Below are positions 17,873 to 25,684 of a stretch of 64,000 nt of DNA, piece after piece. The notes under the pieces were generated by a model that saw nothing but the letters and a program-made list of their open reading frames with translations, did no database searches and had not been told where the DNA came from. The stretch lies in the NCBI GenBank assembly GCA_913061075.1, contig CAJXSK010000001.1, forward strand, positions 62,001 to 126,000, written 5' to 3'. The stretch comes from an uncultured Piscirickettsiaceae bacterium. Lineage in GTDB: Bacteria; Pseudomonadota; Gammaproteobacteria; Methylococcales; Cycloclasticaceae. Every line of letters starts with the position of its first letter. Position 1 is the first letter of the stretch. The position numbers and the translations under genes were made by a program.

Positions 17873-18121
17873 TTATTTATAAAAGGCCTCAACCGTTCCT
17901 TTTAGCTTTATCAGCAGTGGTTGCCCTCGACGATCTAACGATTTAGGCGAAGCAACTTTCACCCAACCTTCACTGATGCAATATTCCTCAACATCTGTAC
18001 GCTCTTTGTCGTTCAGCTTAATGCCAATATTGTGCTCAAAAATTTCTGCCACATGGTGTGGGCTACGTGAATCACCTGAAAGACGATCGGGTAAAGTGGG
18101 TGGTGATTTTTTATCGTTCAT
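17873..18121 (-). CDS. DUF3297 family protein
   Basis: 82 residues that follow the short DUF3297 pattern almost throughout: TLPDRLSGDSRSPHHVAEIFEHNIGIKLNDKERTDVEEYCISEGWVKVASPKSLDRRGQPLLIKLKGTVEAFY. The PDRLS, RSPH, VEEYC-x-SEGW and LDR-x-GxPL-x-IKLKGTVE segments are diagnostic. The function is not known. It is a compact cytosolic protein, convergent with the pseudouridine synthase with 15 bases between stops. Confidence 0.88.
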   Translation of the reverse strand: MNDKKSPPTLPDRLSGDSRSPHHVAEIFEHNIGIKLNDKERTDVEEYCISEGWVKVASPKSLDRRGQPLLIKLKGTVEAFYK

Positions 18122-18224
18122 GTAAGTGACCTGAATTAATTAAATTATGGGTTGTTGTAGGCAGTATAAACGCCGTGCTCAAGAACTGCATGCGGCCTTT
18201 ACGTGGTGGATTATCTTCTCGATT

Positions 18225-18716
18225 TTATCGCCATTTCGCCCAAGGATCCTCATACTCTTCCGTATGTGAGTTTTCAGAACCCGACGATTCCTGCTCATGC
18301 TTTGCGTAATTATTATCCCAGTCGTCTGATTGTTTGGCTTTGTTGTAGGCGGTCGCCTTTTTTACTCGTTTAGAACGCATATCATCAGCATTTTCTATGC
18401 TTAAGTCAGCTGGCTCACCTGGCGTTTGGTCATTAGGAACAATTCGATCTCTAGGGGGTATTGAAAACTGTTCGGATGACACTTTAGGCAAGTTTTTGAA
18501 CTCATATAAATAGAACGCCTCAACTTTTTCACAGGCCCATGTCGTCTTTTTAAGGAACTTAATGCTAGATGCAATACTAGGGTTTTTCTTAAAGCAGTTG
18601 ATGTTTAAATAAGCATAGAGAATTTCAAAACCATAGTGGTCAACTATCTCATTCAACAAGTTTTTTAAACTAAGGCCATGCAGCGGGTTATTGGTGTAAT
18701 CAATCTGATCATTCAT
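18225..18716 (-). CDS. VF530/DUF2132-like DNA-binding protein with charged C-terminal extension
   Basis: From ATG 18716 the product is about 163 residues. Residues 7-70 ([23 protein letters not shown]...[30 protein letters not shown]) match the VF530/DUF2132 domain, a small helical fold with DNA-binding reports. The remaining 90 residues are polar and charged with no known domain. The track start at 18749 is a GTG that directly abuts a TATAAT sequence (minus strand, 18750-18755), so that codon is more likely promoter DNA, and I use the ATG. No -35 box or Shine-Dalgarno sequence is clear. Confidence 0.75.
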   Translation of the reverse strand: MNDQIDYTNNPLHGLSLKNLLNEIVDHYGFEILYAYLNINCFKKNPSIASSIKFLKKTTWACEKVEAFYLYEFKNLPKVSSEQFSIPPRDRIVPNDQTPGEPADLSIENADDMRSKRVKKATAYNKAKQSDDWDNNYAKHEQESSGSENSHTEEYEDPWAKWR

Positions 18717-18749
18717 ACTAATATTTAATAAACTGGAGGAATGGCGCAC

Positions 18750-18755
18750 ATTATA
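18750..18755 (-). promoter_or_regulatory. Candidate -10 box for the VF530-like gene
   Basis: On the minus strand this reads TATAAT, 33 bases before the preferred ATG. There is no good -35 hexamer at the usual spacing. The overlap with the ORF-track start codon argues against that start. Confidence 0.35.
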
Positions 18756-18843
18756 CCTGCCATCACTTATACGATATATAGCAGTACCGGCCTCTAAATG
18801 CCGTAAAATGACTGTTTAACGTCCCATATAGCCGTATTAACAA

Positions 18844-21111
18844 ATGAAGAATAGCAAAGTTGAACTGTTGGCCCCGGGTGGTAATGCGGAGGCAATTAAA
18901 GCCGCCATTGCTGCGGGTGCTAACGCTGTGTATTGCGGCTTAGATATGTTTAATGCCCGTAATCGTGCTACGAATCTGTCTTTTGATGATTTGTGCGGCG
19001 TTGTTCGGTTGGCTCATCAACATAACTGCGAAGTATTTTTAACACTCAACGTGGTGATTCTCGAACAGGAAATGCCGTCGTTAATAAAGTTGCTCAACAA
19101 ACTAGTTAACATCAATTTAGATGGGATTATCGTTCAAGATTTAGGTGTATTTAATCTGGTTAAAAAACATTTCCCTACACTCGATATTCACGCTTCCACG
19201 CAACTCACTACGCATAACGAGGGGCAAATACAGTTCCTTGGGCAAATTGGTGCAACCCGCGTTAATTTATCGCGTGAGTTGAATTTGGGCGAGGTTAAAA
19301 CGCTAACAAGCTTCGCGCATGACCATAACGTGTTAACAGAAGTGTTTGTACACGGGGCGCTGTGCATTGCTTTTTCTGGTCAGTGTTATTCAAGTTCCGT
19401 CAGTGTGGGTAATTCGGGTAACCGTGGTCGTTGTAGCCAAGCCTGTCGTGATGAATACGAAACCACCGCAACAGGTAATAAATTCCCGCTAAATTTAAAA
19501 GACAACTCCGCCTATTTTGATTTACCTGAACTGCTAGATGCTGGTGTGGATTCACTGAAAATAGAAGGGCGCATTAAAGGCGCGCATTACGTTTATACCG
19601 TGGTGGATAGTTGGCGCAAGCAGATGGATAAATTCGAAGAAACAGGGCAGTTATTGTCGGACGATTCAAATTTACATAAGGTCTTTAACCGTGATTTTAC
19701 CAATTCATTTTTAAAGGGCAATCTAACGAAAGACATGTTCATAGATAACCCTCGCGACCACAGTGTTGAACACGCGGTAACGAAAAGCCAAGCGGTCTCT
19801 ATCCCACAAGTTCATAAGGCAAAACAAGGTTTGTATGATGAAAGAAATACGTTGGGTGATGAGCTAGCAAAAAAAATTAAAGGATTAAGTATTGAAAAAC
19901 AACATCTTAAGCTATCTTTCTCAGGTGAAATCAACAAAAAATTAATGTTAACGCTGCAGGTAACATGCAGCAACGGGTTGGCTGAAACACATATAATTGA
20001 ATCCAGCGAACCATTAAAAAAAGCAACACAATCAACGCTTGATCCCGCTGCCATACAAAAACGTTTTAAGGGGTTTAACAATGCACGCTACACAATGGAG
20101 TCGATTAACGTTGATGGCTTGGCCGATAATCTAAGCCTCCCGTTTAAAGAGCTGGCAGACATAAAAAACAAAGCAGCCTTCATACTCAATGATTCTATTG
20201 ATGTAGTGACAAATGTAGATGTTCCAGCGCTGGTTAATCATCCAAAAGCGAATGCGGATAATCAGCCGGCCATGTCCATTTTAATAGCTGATGAAAAAGA
20301 CCTGCATTTGTGTGACGTGACGGATGCTGATGTCTACTTCAAATTACCCGAAAGCTTCAAAAAAGACGATACTAAATACATTGATTTATTGTTGCAAAAT
20401 CCGCGTTTAATCCCTTGGTTTCCAGCCGTGTTGATTGGTAAAGATTATCTAGAAGCCGTAAAAATTCTTGAGCAAGTAAAGCCGAAACGCATTGTAAGTA
20501 ATAATACCGGCATCGCTCATAAAGCCTTCCAAATGGATATAGAGTGGATAGCAGGGCCGTTTTTAAATACCACCAATTCGTACGCCTTGCTAACACTTCA
20601 AGAAGAACTTAATTGTGCTGGTGCGTTTATTTCTAACGAAATAAATCAAATGCAAATTAAAAAAATAGCACGGCCGAAAAACTTCAAATTGCTCTACAGC
20701 ATTTACCACCCGATTTTGATGATGACCAGTCGGCAATGTTTCTTCCAACAAACTGTCGGTTGTAAAAAACCGAGTATCGAAGACGGCTGCATGCTCAAGT
20801 GCCAGAAGGCCACCACCATTACCAATGTAAAAGGTGTGTCATTCGCCATTGATAAGCAAAAGGGCGGCTACCCAAGCATTTACAACGATGAGCAATTTTT
20901 GAATTTAGATGTCATCAATGACTTATCTGAACAGTTTGATGAATTCTTTATAGACCTAACCAATATCGGCGCAGGGTCAAAAACTGAGCAGAACAAAGCG
21001 CAGCTTATAGCGCACTTTGAACAAATAATAAGTGGACAAAGTAGCGCAAAAGAGCCGCTTAACCAAATGGTACCGCTGTCTACTATGGCGCAATATAGGC
21101 AAGGGTTGTAG
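18844..21111 (+). CDS. U32 family protein, RlhA-like (RNA hydroxylation)
   Basis: 755 residues. The N-terminal half is a U32 barrel: ELLAPGGNAEAIKAAIAAGANAVYCGLDMFNAR (about 7-40), DIHASTQLTTHN, and VFVHGALCIAFSGQCYSSSVSVGNSGNRGRCSQACRDEY (about 167-205), which carries three of the cysteines that bind an iron-sulfur cluster in this family. LDAGVDSLKIEGRIKG follows. The pattern fits E. coli RlhA, which hydroxylates C2501 of 23S rRNA, better than TrhP. It is about 100 residues longer than E. coli RlhA and has an additional C-terminal Cys cluster (CFFQQTVGCKKPSIEDGCMLKC). The older label of collagenase-like peptidase is probably wrong. Confidence 0.8.
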   Translation: MKNSKVELLAPGGNAEAIKAAIAAGANAVYCGLDMFNARNRATNLSFDDLCGVVRLAHQHNCEVFLTLNVVILEQEMPSLIKLLNKLVNINLDGIIVQDLGVFNLVKKHFPTLDIHASTQLTTHNEGQIQFLGQIGATRVNLSRELNLGEVKTLTSFAHDHNVLTEVFVHGALCIAFSGQCYSSSVSVGNSGNRGRCSQACRDEYETTATGNKFPLNLKDNSAYFDLPELLDAGVDSLKIEGRIKGAHYVYTVVDSWRKQMDKFEETGQLLSDDSNLHKVFNRDFTNSFLKGNLTKDMFIDNPRDHSVEHAVTKSQAVSIPQVHKAKQGLYDERNTLGDELAKKIKGLSIEKQHLKLSFSGEINKKLMLTLQVTCSNGLAETHIIESSEPLKKATQSTLDPAAIQKRFKGFNNARYTMESINVDGLADNLSLPFKELADIKNKAAFILNDSIDVVTNVDVPALVNHPKANADNQPAMSILIADEKDLHLCDVTDADVYFKLPESFKKDDTKYIDLLLQNPRLIPWFPAVLIGKDYLEAVKILEQVKPKRIVSNNTGIAHKAFQMDIEWIAGPFLNTTNSYALLTLQEELNCAGAFISNEINQMQIKKIARPKNFKLLYSIYHPILMMTSRQCFFQQTVGCKKPSIEDGCMLKCQKATTITNVKGVSFAIDKQKGGYPSIYNDEQFLNLDVINDLSEQFDEFFIDLTNIGAGSKTEQNKAQLIAHFEQIISGQSSAKEPLNQMVPLSTMAQYRQGL

Positions 21112-21124
21112 CCGCGTTTAGAGC

Positions 21125-21802
21125 ATGACACTACCCATACTCTACTCCTTGCAAAATTGCCCATACGCGATGCGTGCAAGGTTCGTTATTTTATTAGCAG
21201 GGCAAGAGGTGAGGCTGCGGCCTATAACGATGGGGAATAAACCAGCGGATATGTTAGCCGTATCACCCAAAGGCACGGTACCTGTTTTAGTATTGGAGAA
21301 CGGTGTTGATAATGAAAACAAAAGGAAAATACAGGTTATCGATGAAAGCTTAGACATCATGTTGTGGGCACTTAATCGAAATGACCCTAATAACTTACTT
21401 TATTCCGAACAGCCTGATTGTTTAGAAGAAATGCTGGCAATCATTGAAGAAAACGACAAACAATTCAAACCTACACTGGAACGATATAAACGTGCCAAAC
21501 GTTACCGTAAAGATGATGTAGAGCATTGCCGCCTGCTATGTGAACCATTCGTTCAGCAACTAGAGTCGCGATTAACGCAGCATGAGTTCTTAATGGGCGC
21601 TACGCCAAGCCTGTTAGATTACGCCTTATTGCCCTTCGTTAGGCAGTTTTCAAAGGTGAATCGACAAGTGTACTTACAAGGTCCCTATACCCATTTGCAA
21701 AAATGGCTAAACCGTCATTTACAAAGCAGGCTATACGCAAAAGCCATGTTCAAATACCCGTTTTGGTTAGATACTCATCAAGACGTTATATTGAGCGAGT
21801 AA
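21125..21802 (+). CDS. Glutathione S-transferase family protein with CPYA motif
   Basis: 225 residues. The N-terminal thioredoxin-like domain has NCPYAMRARFVILLAGQEVRLRP (about 9-31), where CPYA resembles a monothiol or glutaredoxin-2-like active site, followed by SPKGTVPVLVLENG and IDESLDIMLWAL for glutathione binding. The C-terminal helical domain includes FLMGATPSLLDYALLPFVRQF. It starts 13 bases after the U32 gene and is probably cotranscribed with it. The substrate is unknown. Confidence 0.82.
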   Translation: MTLPILYSLQNCPYAMRARFVILLAGQEVRLRPITMGNKPADMLAVSPKGTVPVLVLENGVDNENKRKIQVIDESLDIMLWALNRNDPNNLLYSEQPDCLEEMLAIIEENDKQFKPTLERYKRAKRYRKDDVEHCRLLCEPFVQQLESRLTQHEFLMGATPSLLDYALLPFVRQFSKVNRQVYLQGPYTHLQKWLNRHLQSRLYAKAMFKYPFWLDTHQDVILSE

Positions 21803-21925
21803 GTTTTAACACCCTGTTTATATAAACCTAATTTGTTATTCCCAGATCGGTTGTATTAACAAAATTCTCGGCTATCTTTACAGTAGGTTATATAAAAAAG
21901 ATAAACGAAATCAGGGAAAGCAGTT

Positions 21926-23458
21926 ATGACGTTTAATAAAAAGATATCTTCATCATTCAATGAACACGGTTTAGCAAAATATTTGTTAGGATTTTTGTTA
22001 CTGGCAAGTCCCGTTTTATCTTTTGCCGCGGGTGATAATGTACAAGACTTCACCGGCCATTGGGTTGGCATATTGTGTGTGATTATCTTCGTTTTTGCCT
22101 ATTCCCTTGTTATCGCAGAAGAAGCGATACACCTACGCAAGTCAAAACCCGTGATGGTTGCTGCAGGTTTAATATGGGCGCTTGTGGCTGTCATGTACAC
22201 AAGCATTGGAGACAACCATACTGCTGAAGCGGCAGTAAGGCATAATCTATTAGAATTCGCTGAATTGTTTTTATTCTTATTAGCGGCAATGACCTACATC
22301 AATACCATGGAAGAACGCGGTGTATTTGATATGTTACGCGTTTGGCTGGTGTCTCGCGGCTTTACGTTGCGTACCATTTTTTGGTTAACGGGCATTTTAG
22401 CCTTCTTAATTTCCCCAATAGCAGACAACCTAACAACGGCATTATTAATGGCAACGGTCGCCATGGCAGTGGGTGGTGGCAATACTAAATTTGTTGCAAT
22501 AGCGTGTATCAATATCGTGGTAGCCGCTAATGCAGGTGGCGCATTCTCACCCTTTGGCGACATTACAACCTTAATGGTTTGGCAAAAAGGCATCATAGCA
22601 TTCCAAGACTTTTTCGTACTGTTTGCACCATCGTTAGTTAACTGGTTGATCCCCGCCATCATCATGTCATTCGCTGTCAGTAGTGAGCGACCAAAAGCAG
22701 TGGATGCCGAATATCACTTGGGGCACGGTGCATGGGTGGTGACTGGCTTGTTTATACTTACGATTACGATGGCTGTTTGTGCACATAACTTCCTGCATTT
22801 ACCGCCAGTGATGGGCATGATGACCGGTCTAGGCTTCCTTAAATTCTACGGTTATTATCTAAAACGTCGCGACGCTTCGTTAGCGAACTTTGAAGCACAA
22901 ATGGGTGAACATGGTTTGGAACTTGAAGGTATTGTCAAACACGCAACTGAAGATGACGGTAATCATCATAAAAGCCATTTCAATATATTTAAATCACTAG
23001 AACGCGCTGAGTGGGACACCTTAATGTTCTTCTATGGCATTATCTTATGTGTGGGTGGTTTAGGTACATTGGGTTACTTATCGCTCGTATCTGAATTGAT
23101 GTACATTGACCTGGGAACAACCGAAGCCAATATTCTTGTGGGTGTACTATCAGCGATTATTGATAATATTCCGGTGATGTTTGCAGTATTGTCCATGATG
23201 CCTGATATGTCACACGGGCAATGGTTATTAGTTACGCTAACAGCCGGTGTCGGTGGTTCTATGTTATCGATTGGTTCGGCTGCGGGTGTGGCTGTTATGG
23301 GCACAGCGCGTGGTGTGTATACGTTCATGGCCCATCTAAAATGGACATGGGCTATTGCGCTAGGATATGCCGCTAGTATATGGGTTCATTTTTTAGTGAA
23401 TGGCGACGCATTTAATGTGCCAATTAAAACGGCGTTGAAAGCCGCTAGTGGGCATTAA
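21926..23458 (+). CDS. nhaD: NhaD-type Na+/H+ antiporter
   Basis: 510 residues, all-membrane after an N-terminal signal-like segment (LLGFLLLASPVLSFAA, about 24-39). It has the NhaD pattern of the ion-transporter superfamily: FLISPIADNLTTALLMATVAMAVGGG and ANAGGAFSPFGDITTLMVW (about 205-223), then in the second half SAIIDNIPVMFAVLSM and GVGGSMLSIGSAAGVAVMG. These paired re-entrant segments with D-N and T residues are characteristic. NhaD exports Na+ or Li+ in exchange for protons at alkaline pH and is typical of marine and haloalkaliphilic bacteria. It stands alone, with no obvious operon partner. Confidence 0.93.
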   Translation: MTFNKKISSSFNEHGLAKYLLGFLLLASPVLSFAAGDNVQDFTGHWVGILCVIIFVFAYSLVIAEEAIHLRKSKPVMVAAGLIWALVAVMYTSIGDNHTAEAAVRHNLLEFAELFLFLLAAMTYINTMEERGVFDMLRVWLVSRGFTLRTIFWLTGILAFLISPIADNLTTALLMATVAMAVGGGNTKFVAIACINIVVAANAGGAFSPFGDITTLMVWQKGIIAFQDFFVLFAPSLVNWLIPAIIMSFAVSSERPKAVDAEYHLGHGAWVVTGLFILTITMAVCAHNFLHLPPVMGMMTGLGFLKFYGYYLKRRDASLANFEAQMGEHGLELEGIVKHATEDDGNHHKSHFNIFKSLERAEWDTLMFFYGIILCVGGLGTLGYLSLVSELMYIDLGTTEANILVGVLSAIIDNIPVMFAVLSMMPDMSHGQWLLVTLTAGVGGSMLSIGSAAGVAVMGTARGVYTFMAHLKWTWAIALGYAASIWVHFLVNGDAFNVPIKTALKAASGH

Positions 23459-23544
23459 CAGTTAAATTAAAGGGAGCTTCAGCTTGCGCCCGTTTATTGG
23501 GGTAGTAGTCGTTTCACTACTTATATTTAACCCGCCGAAGTTGA

Positions 23545-23820
23545 TCAGCCCCTTTTTATACGCACGACTTTCATAATATCTAAATCAATGTCGACAACAG
23601 TTTCCTGTGCGGGGTAATACGTCATATTTACTCTGGCACCTTTTAAGGTTTGGTGCTCACTTTTACGCTTGAATTTAAAAGGCACGTTGCAACCTTCTAC
23701 CATTAAGGTATGCAAAACCCAATCACCCTGACTTCGTTGAACATGTGACAACACCTTCATTAACTCTGAATGGGTAAGACTTGCGTGTTTTCCCACTAAT
23801 TTCTTGGGGTCTGACTGCAT
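23545..23820 (-). CDS. Hypothetical protein, 91 residues
   Basis: No family is recognised. The product is basic and mixed alpha/beta, with LTHSELMKVLSHVQRSQGDWVLHTLMVEGCNVPFKFKRK and a beta-rich end (VNMTYYPAQETVVDIDLDIMKVVRIKRG). The composition looks like a real soluble protein. It lies between nhaD (convergent) and the RAYT element. The ATG is preceded by a run of T/A with no obvious ribosome binding site. Confidence 0.55.
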   Translation of the reverse strand: MQSDPKKLVGKHASLTHSELMKVLSHVQRSQGDWVLHTLMVEGCNVPFKFKRKSEHQTLKGARVNMTYYPAQETVVDIDLDIMKVVRIKRG

Positions 23821-23921
23821 ATTTTTTAATAATTAATTTAACCAATAGTCATCAATTGAACTCATCAGTTTTTTGTTAAGAATTTAGGTTTGGTGAATAA
23901 AACTAATCGAGTCGTGCTGAA

Positions 23922-23981
23922 TTAAGACCGATTTAAATCCCGGTAAAAACGTTCATGCGTGCCATGTTCAATCAACAAACA
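23922..23981 (-). pseudogene. 3' remnant of a truncated ORF at the RAYT left end
   Basis: The minus strand just outside the left inverted repeat reads CLLIEHGTHERFYRDLNRS and then a stop. This looks like a genuine protein C-terminus, loosely like those of RelE/ParE-type toxins with a GxHxxFYRDL end. That resemblance is from memory and weak. The frame runs into the inverted repeat and has no start of its own, so the gene was probably cut by insertion or deletion here. Confidence 0.4.
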
Positions 23982-23998
23982 AAAGGGGTCGGTGACAA
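23982..23998 (+). repeat. Left inverted repeat of the RAYT element
   Basis: AAAGGGGTCGGTGACAA is repeated perfectly in inverted orientation at 24789-24805. The pair encloses the tyrosine transposase gene. The bases beyond the 17 do not match. Confidence 0.85.
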
Positions 23999-24020
23999 GT
24001 GAGACTTAATTGCATTAAGT

Positions 24021-24710
24021 CTACCTCTCAATTTTAGGTCTTCCTCTATTCGCATACCCAATGCGCCTGTTTAACTGCTGCTCAATTAGAGCTTTAAATA
24101 AATTATCACCGGTTGGCATAGAAAACTGTACCGCATTACGAATAGTTCGGTTTTTGTTGGTATCTACATCATTCTTAAACAGCAAAGCATAGCTTTGTTG
24201 CCTATCAAACCTGTTCAAACCCAGTCGGCAGTAAGTTTCGTGTGGGCTAATTAACTTATTAGCCTCACCTTCTGCATTACACAGATAGCTTGACCATTTA
24301 TAAAGCGAAGGGTGAGAGACCATATTAGCTTTAACAGGGTTCATTTCAATATACCGACTACAGGCTAACAGATAATGTTCAGCATCAATAAGGCTTGCCT
24401 TATGTCTTCCCTCCCAAAGAGTTCCAGTGCGTTTATATTCTTTGTTTACGTATTGAACATAACGCCTACCAATAGACTGCATGACTAAACTAATTGAATC
24501 TATTTCCGCAGGAGACATGAGCAGGTGAACATGATTAGTCATCAACACGTAAGCATGAATATTAACGTGGTATTTTTGTGCCGCATCAAAAAGGCACTCA
24601 AGGTAAAAAAGGTAATCTTGCTCAGCAAAAAAAGTGGCGTGGCGATTATTGCCACGTTGGATAATGTGGCAAGGAACATCAGGTACATACATCCGTGTTT
24701 TTCTTGGCAT
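24021..24710 (-). mobile_element. REP-associated tyrosine transposase (RAYT, IS200-like Y1 family)
   Basis: A 229-residue Y1-transposase domain protein. It has the HUH motif in YVLMTNHVHLLMSP (about 55-68), the catalytic Tyr region in RRYVQYVNKEYKRTGTLWEGRHKA (about 88-111) and CSRYIEMNPVKANMV (about 117-131), a signature of RAYT/TnpREP proteins. The gene is intact. Perfect 17-bp inverted repeats flank it 23 bases downstream of its stop and 78 bases upstream of its start. RAYTs usually act on REP sequences elsewhere and are not known to be self-mobile, so how it moved is an open point. It disrupts an integron cassette. Confidence 0.9.
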
Positions 24711-24747
24711 GACAACTCCTTTGTCATCGTTAAGAAATCATTCTAAA

Positions 24748-24876
24748 TCAATTTAAAGCGGCAGGGGAATGATGCAAGTGATTCTTATTTGTCACCGACC
24801 CCTTTAATTTATAACCATATATCGTGCCAAGTGCTGCCGAGCATAATATAAGAAAGATAACGAAAATATACTTCAT
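24748..24876 (-). pseudogene. Cassette ORF truncated by the RAYT element
   Basis: The minus strand starts with ATG at 24876, only 16 bases after the attC cleavage point, and encodes MKYIFVIFLILCSAALGTIYGYK, a signal peptide or membrane anchor. After about 23 codons the frame enters the right inverted repeat and ends after 42 codons in transposase-flank DNA. The natural C-terminus is therefore lost. The function of the intact gene is unknown. Confidence 0.55.
24789..24805 (-). repeat. Right inverted repeat of the RAYT element
   Basis: TTGTCACCGACCCCTTT is the exact reverse complement of 23982-23998. It interrupts the reading frame of the cassette ORF that starts at 24876. Confidence 0.85.
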
Positions 24877-24886
24877 GCTTTTGGCC

Positions 24887-24973
24887 TACTAACGCCGTGC
24901 TAACGGGTGCGCAGCGAGGCACGAGCGGAGCATGCCAGTGAGCGGAGCGAACGAGTTAAGCACTTTGTTATGT
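24887..24973 (-). other. Integron attC site (87 bp)
   Basis: In cassette orientation (minus strand) the order is ACATAAC, then L'' GTGCTTAA, a GC-rich imperfect palindrome, L' TTAGCAC and R' GCGTTAGTA. The 5' AAC and 3' G/TTAG cores with nested inverted arms are the attC architecture. It directly follows the stop of the 92-residue cassette gene, as expected for a cassette end. Confidence 0.8.
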
Positions 24974-24979
24974 GTTTTA

Positions 24980-25258
24980 TTATTTGATACCAATTGCATT
25001 AGTAAATGCCACCCATTTATTAGCAATGTTTTCACCCGCTTGACCTGAGATAAACGACCAACCATGAGCTCTCAATTCAGATTGTGCTAACTCTTGGATA
25101 GCCGACACATTTTCTGTTTGATGAAGCAGTGCATACATTTCGGCTGCCACTGCCAAACGACCTGTTAGTAATGGTCGTTCGTTAGCTTGATTAGTGGTTG
25201 CCAGACCTTCCTTTAAAGCCAAAGTATAATCTGTTAATTTCTCGAATATCTCTTTCAT
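24980..25258 (-). CDS. Integron cassette gene, hypothetical 92-residue protein
   Basis: No family is recognised. It is a helical, soluble protein: MKEIFEKLTDYTLALKEGLATTNQ, RPLLTGRLAVAAEMYALLHQTENVSAIQELAQSEL, then GWSFISGQAGENIANKWVAF. Its stop lies seven bases from the attC site at 24887-24973 and its start follows the possible short attC at 25269-25309. This is the tight packing of a gene cassette. No Shine-Dalgarno sequence is seen, which is common for cassette genes. Confidence 0.65.
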   Translation of the reverse strand: MKEIFEKLTDYTLALKEGLATTNQANERPLLTGRLAVAAEMYALLHQTENVSAIQELAQSELRAHGWSFISGQAGENIANKWVAFTNAIGIK

Positions 25259-25268
25259 GACTATTTAC

Positions 25269-25309
25269 ACATAACAGTTACATTAACGAGACCCCCTGTC
25301 TCGTTATAC
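25269..25309 (-). other. Possible degenerate attC or terminator-like hairpin
   Basis: On the minus strand GTATAAC begins an AACGAGAC/GTCTCGTT perfect stem with a five-base loop, and GTTATGT ends the segment. The end heptamers resemble attC cores, but the inner boxes are not well formed. If it is not an attC, the two ORFs on either side share one cassette. Confidence 0.35.
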
Positions 25310-25321
25310 ATTTTTATGCGC

Positions 25322-25597
25322 TTACACAAATATCTCATAATGTCTCTCAATATTGGCTGATACTTTCCCCCAATATGAGCTTTTTACCCTTTGCTGATGA
25401 GACTCAAATGCCACCTTATTGACAAACTCTTCGTGCACACTAAAGCGGTTAGGATTATTTGAATCTTGAATAACTTCAAAAACCAAGCATCCTGGCTCAT
25501 CATGTGTGAGATTCTTATGATTGATTAATTCTTCCTTTACAGAAGAAAGGTCTTCTGCCGGAACTATGATAAATCCTTTTAATATTATTTTCGACAT
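25322..25597 (-). CDS. Integron cassette gene, antibiotic biosynthesis monooxygenase (ABM) domain protein
   Basis: About 91 residues from ATG 25597: MSKIILKGFIIVPAEDLSSVKEELINHKNLTHDEPGCLVFEVIQDSNNPNRFSVHEEFVNKVAFESHQQRVKSSYW. This is a typical dimeric alpha/beta-barrel ABM domain of the YgiN/quinol-monooxygenase type, with the E-P-G-C and F-x-x-H-x-x-x-x-x-x-S-x-W landmarks. The track start at 25630 is a GTG that lies inside the attC site of the preceding cassette, before the cleavage point at about 25618, so it cannot belong to the cassette. The chosen ATG can. The substrate is unknown. Confidence 0.8.
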   Translation of the reverse strand: MSKIILKGFIIVPAEDLSSVKEELINHKNLTHDEPGCLVFEVIQDSNNPNRFSVHEEFVNKVAFESHQQRVKSSYWGKVSANIERHYEIFV

Positions 25598-25612
25598 GTG
25601 ATCTCTAAAGGC

Positions 25613-25672
25613 ACCTAACGCCTCAAACACCGGCGCAGCTTTGCTGCGTCCGAGTGCTTTGACTTGTTATAT
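25613..25672 (-). other. Integron attC site (60 bp)
   Basis: In cassette orientation it reads ATATAAC, L'' GTCAAAGCA, a strong GC stem (ACGCAGC-AAA-GCTGCG), L' TGTTTGA and R' GCGTTAGGT. The last heptamer GTTAGGT fits the GTTRRRY core exactly. Length, nested arms and extrahelical mismatches are those of a classical attC. It ends the cassette that carries the restriction operon and the HEPN-like gene. Confidence 0.88.
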
Positions 25673-25684
25673 TTGCATTCACCA

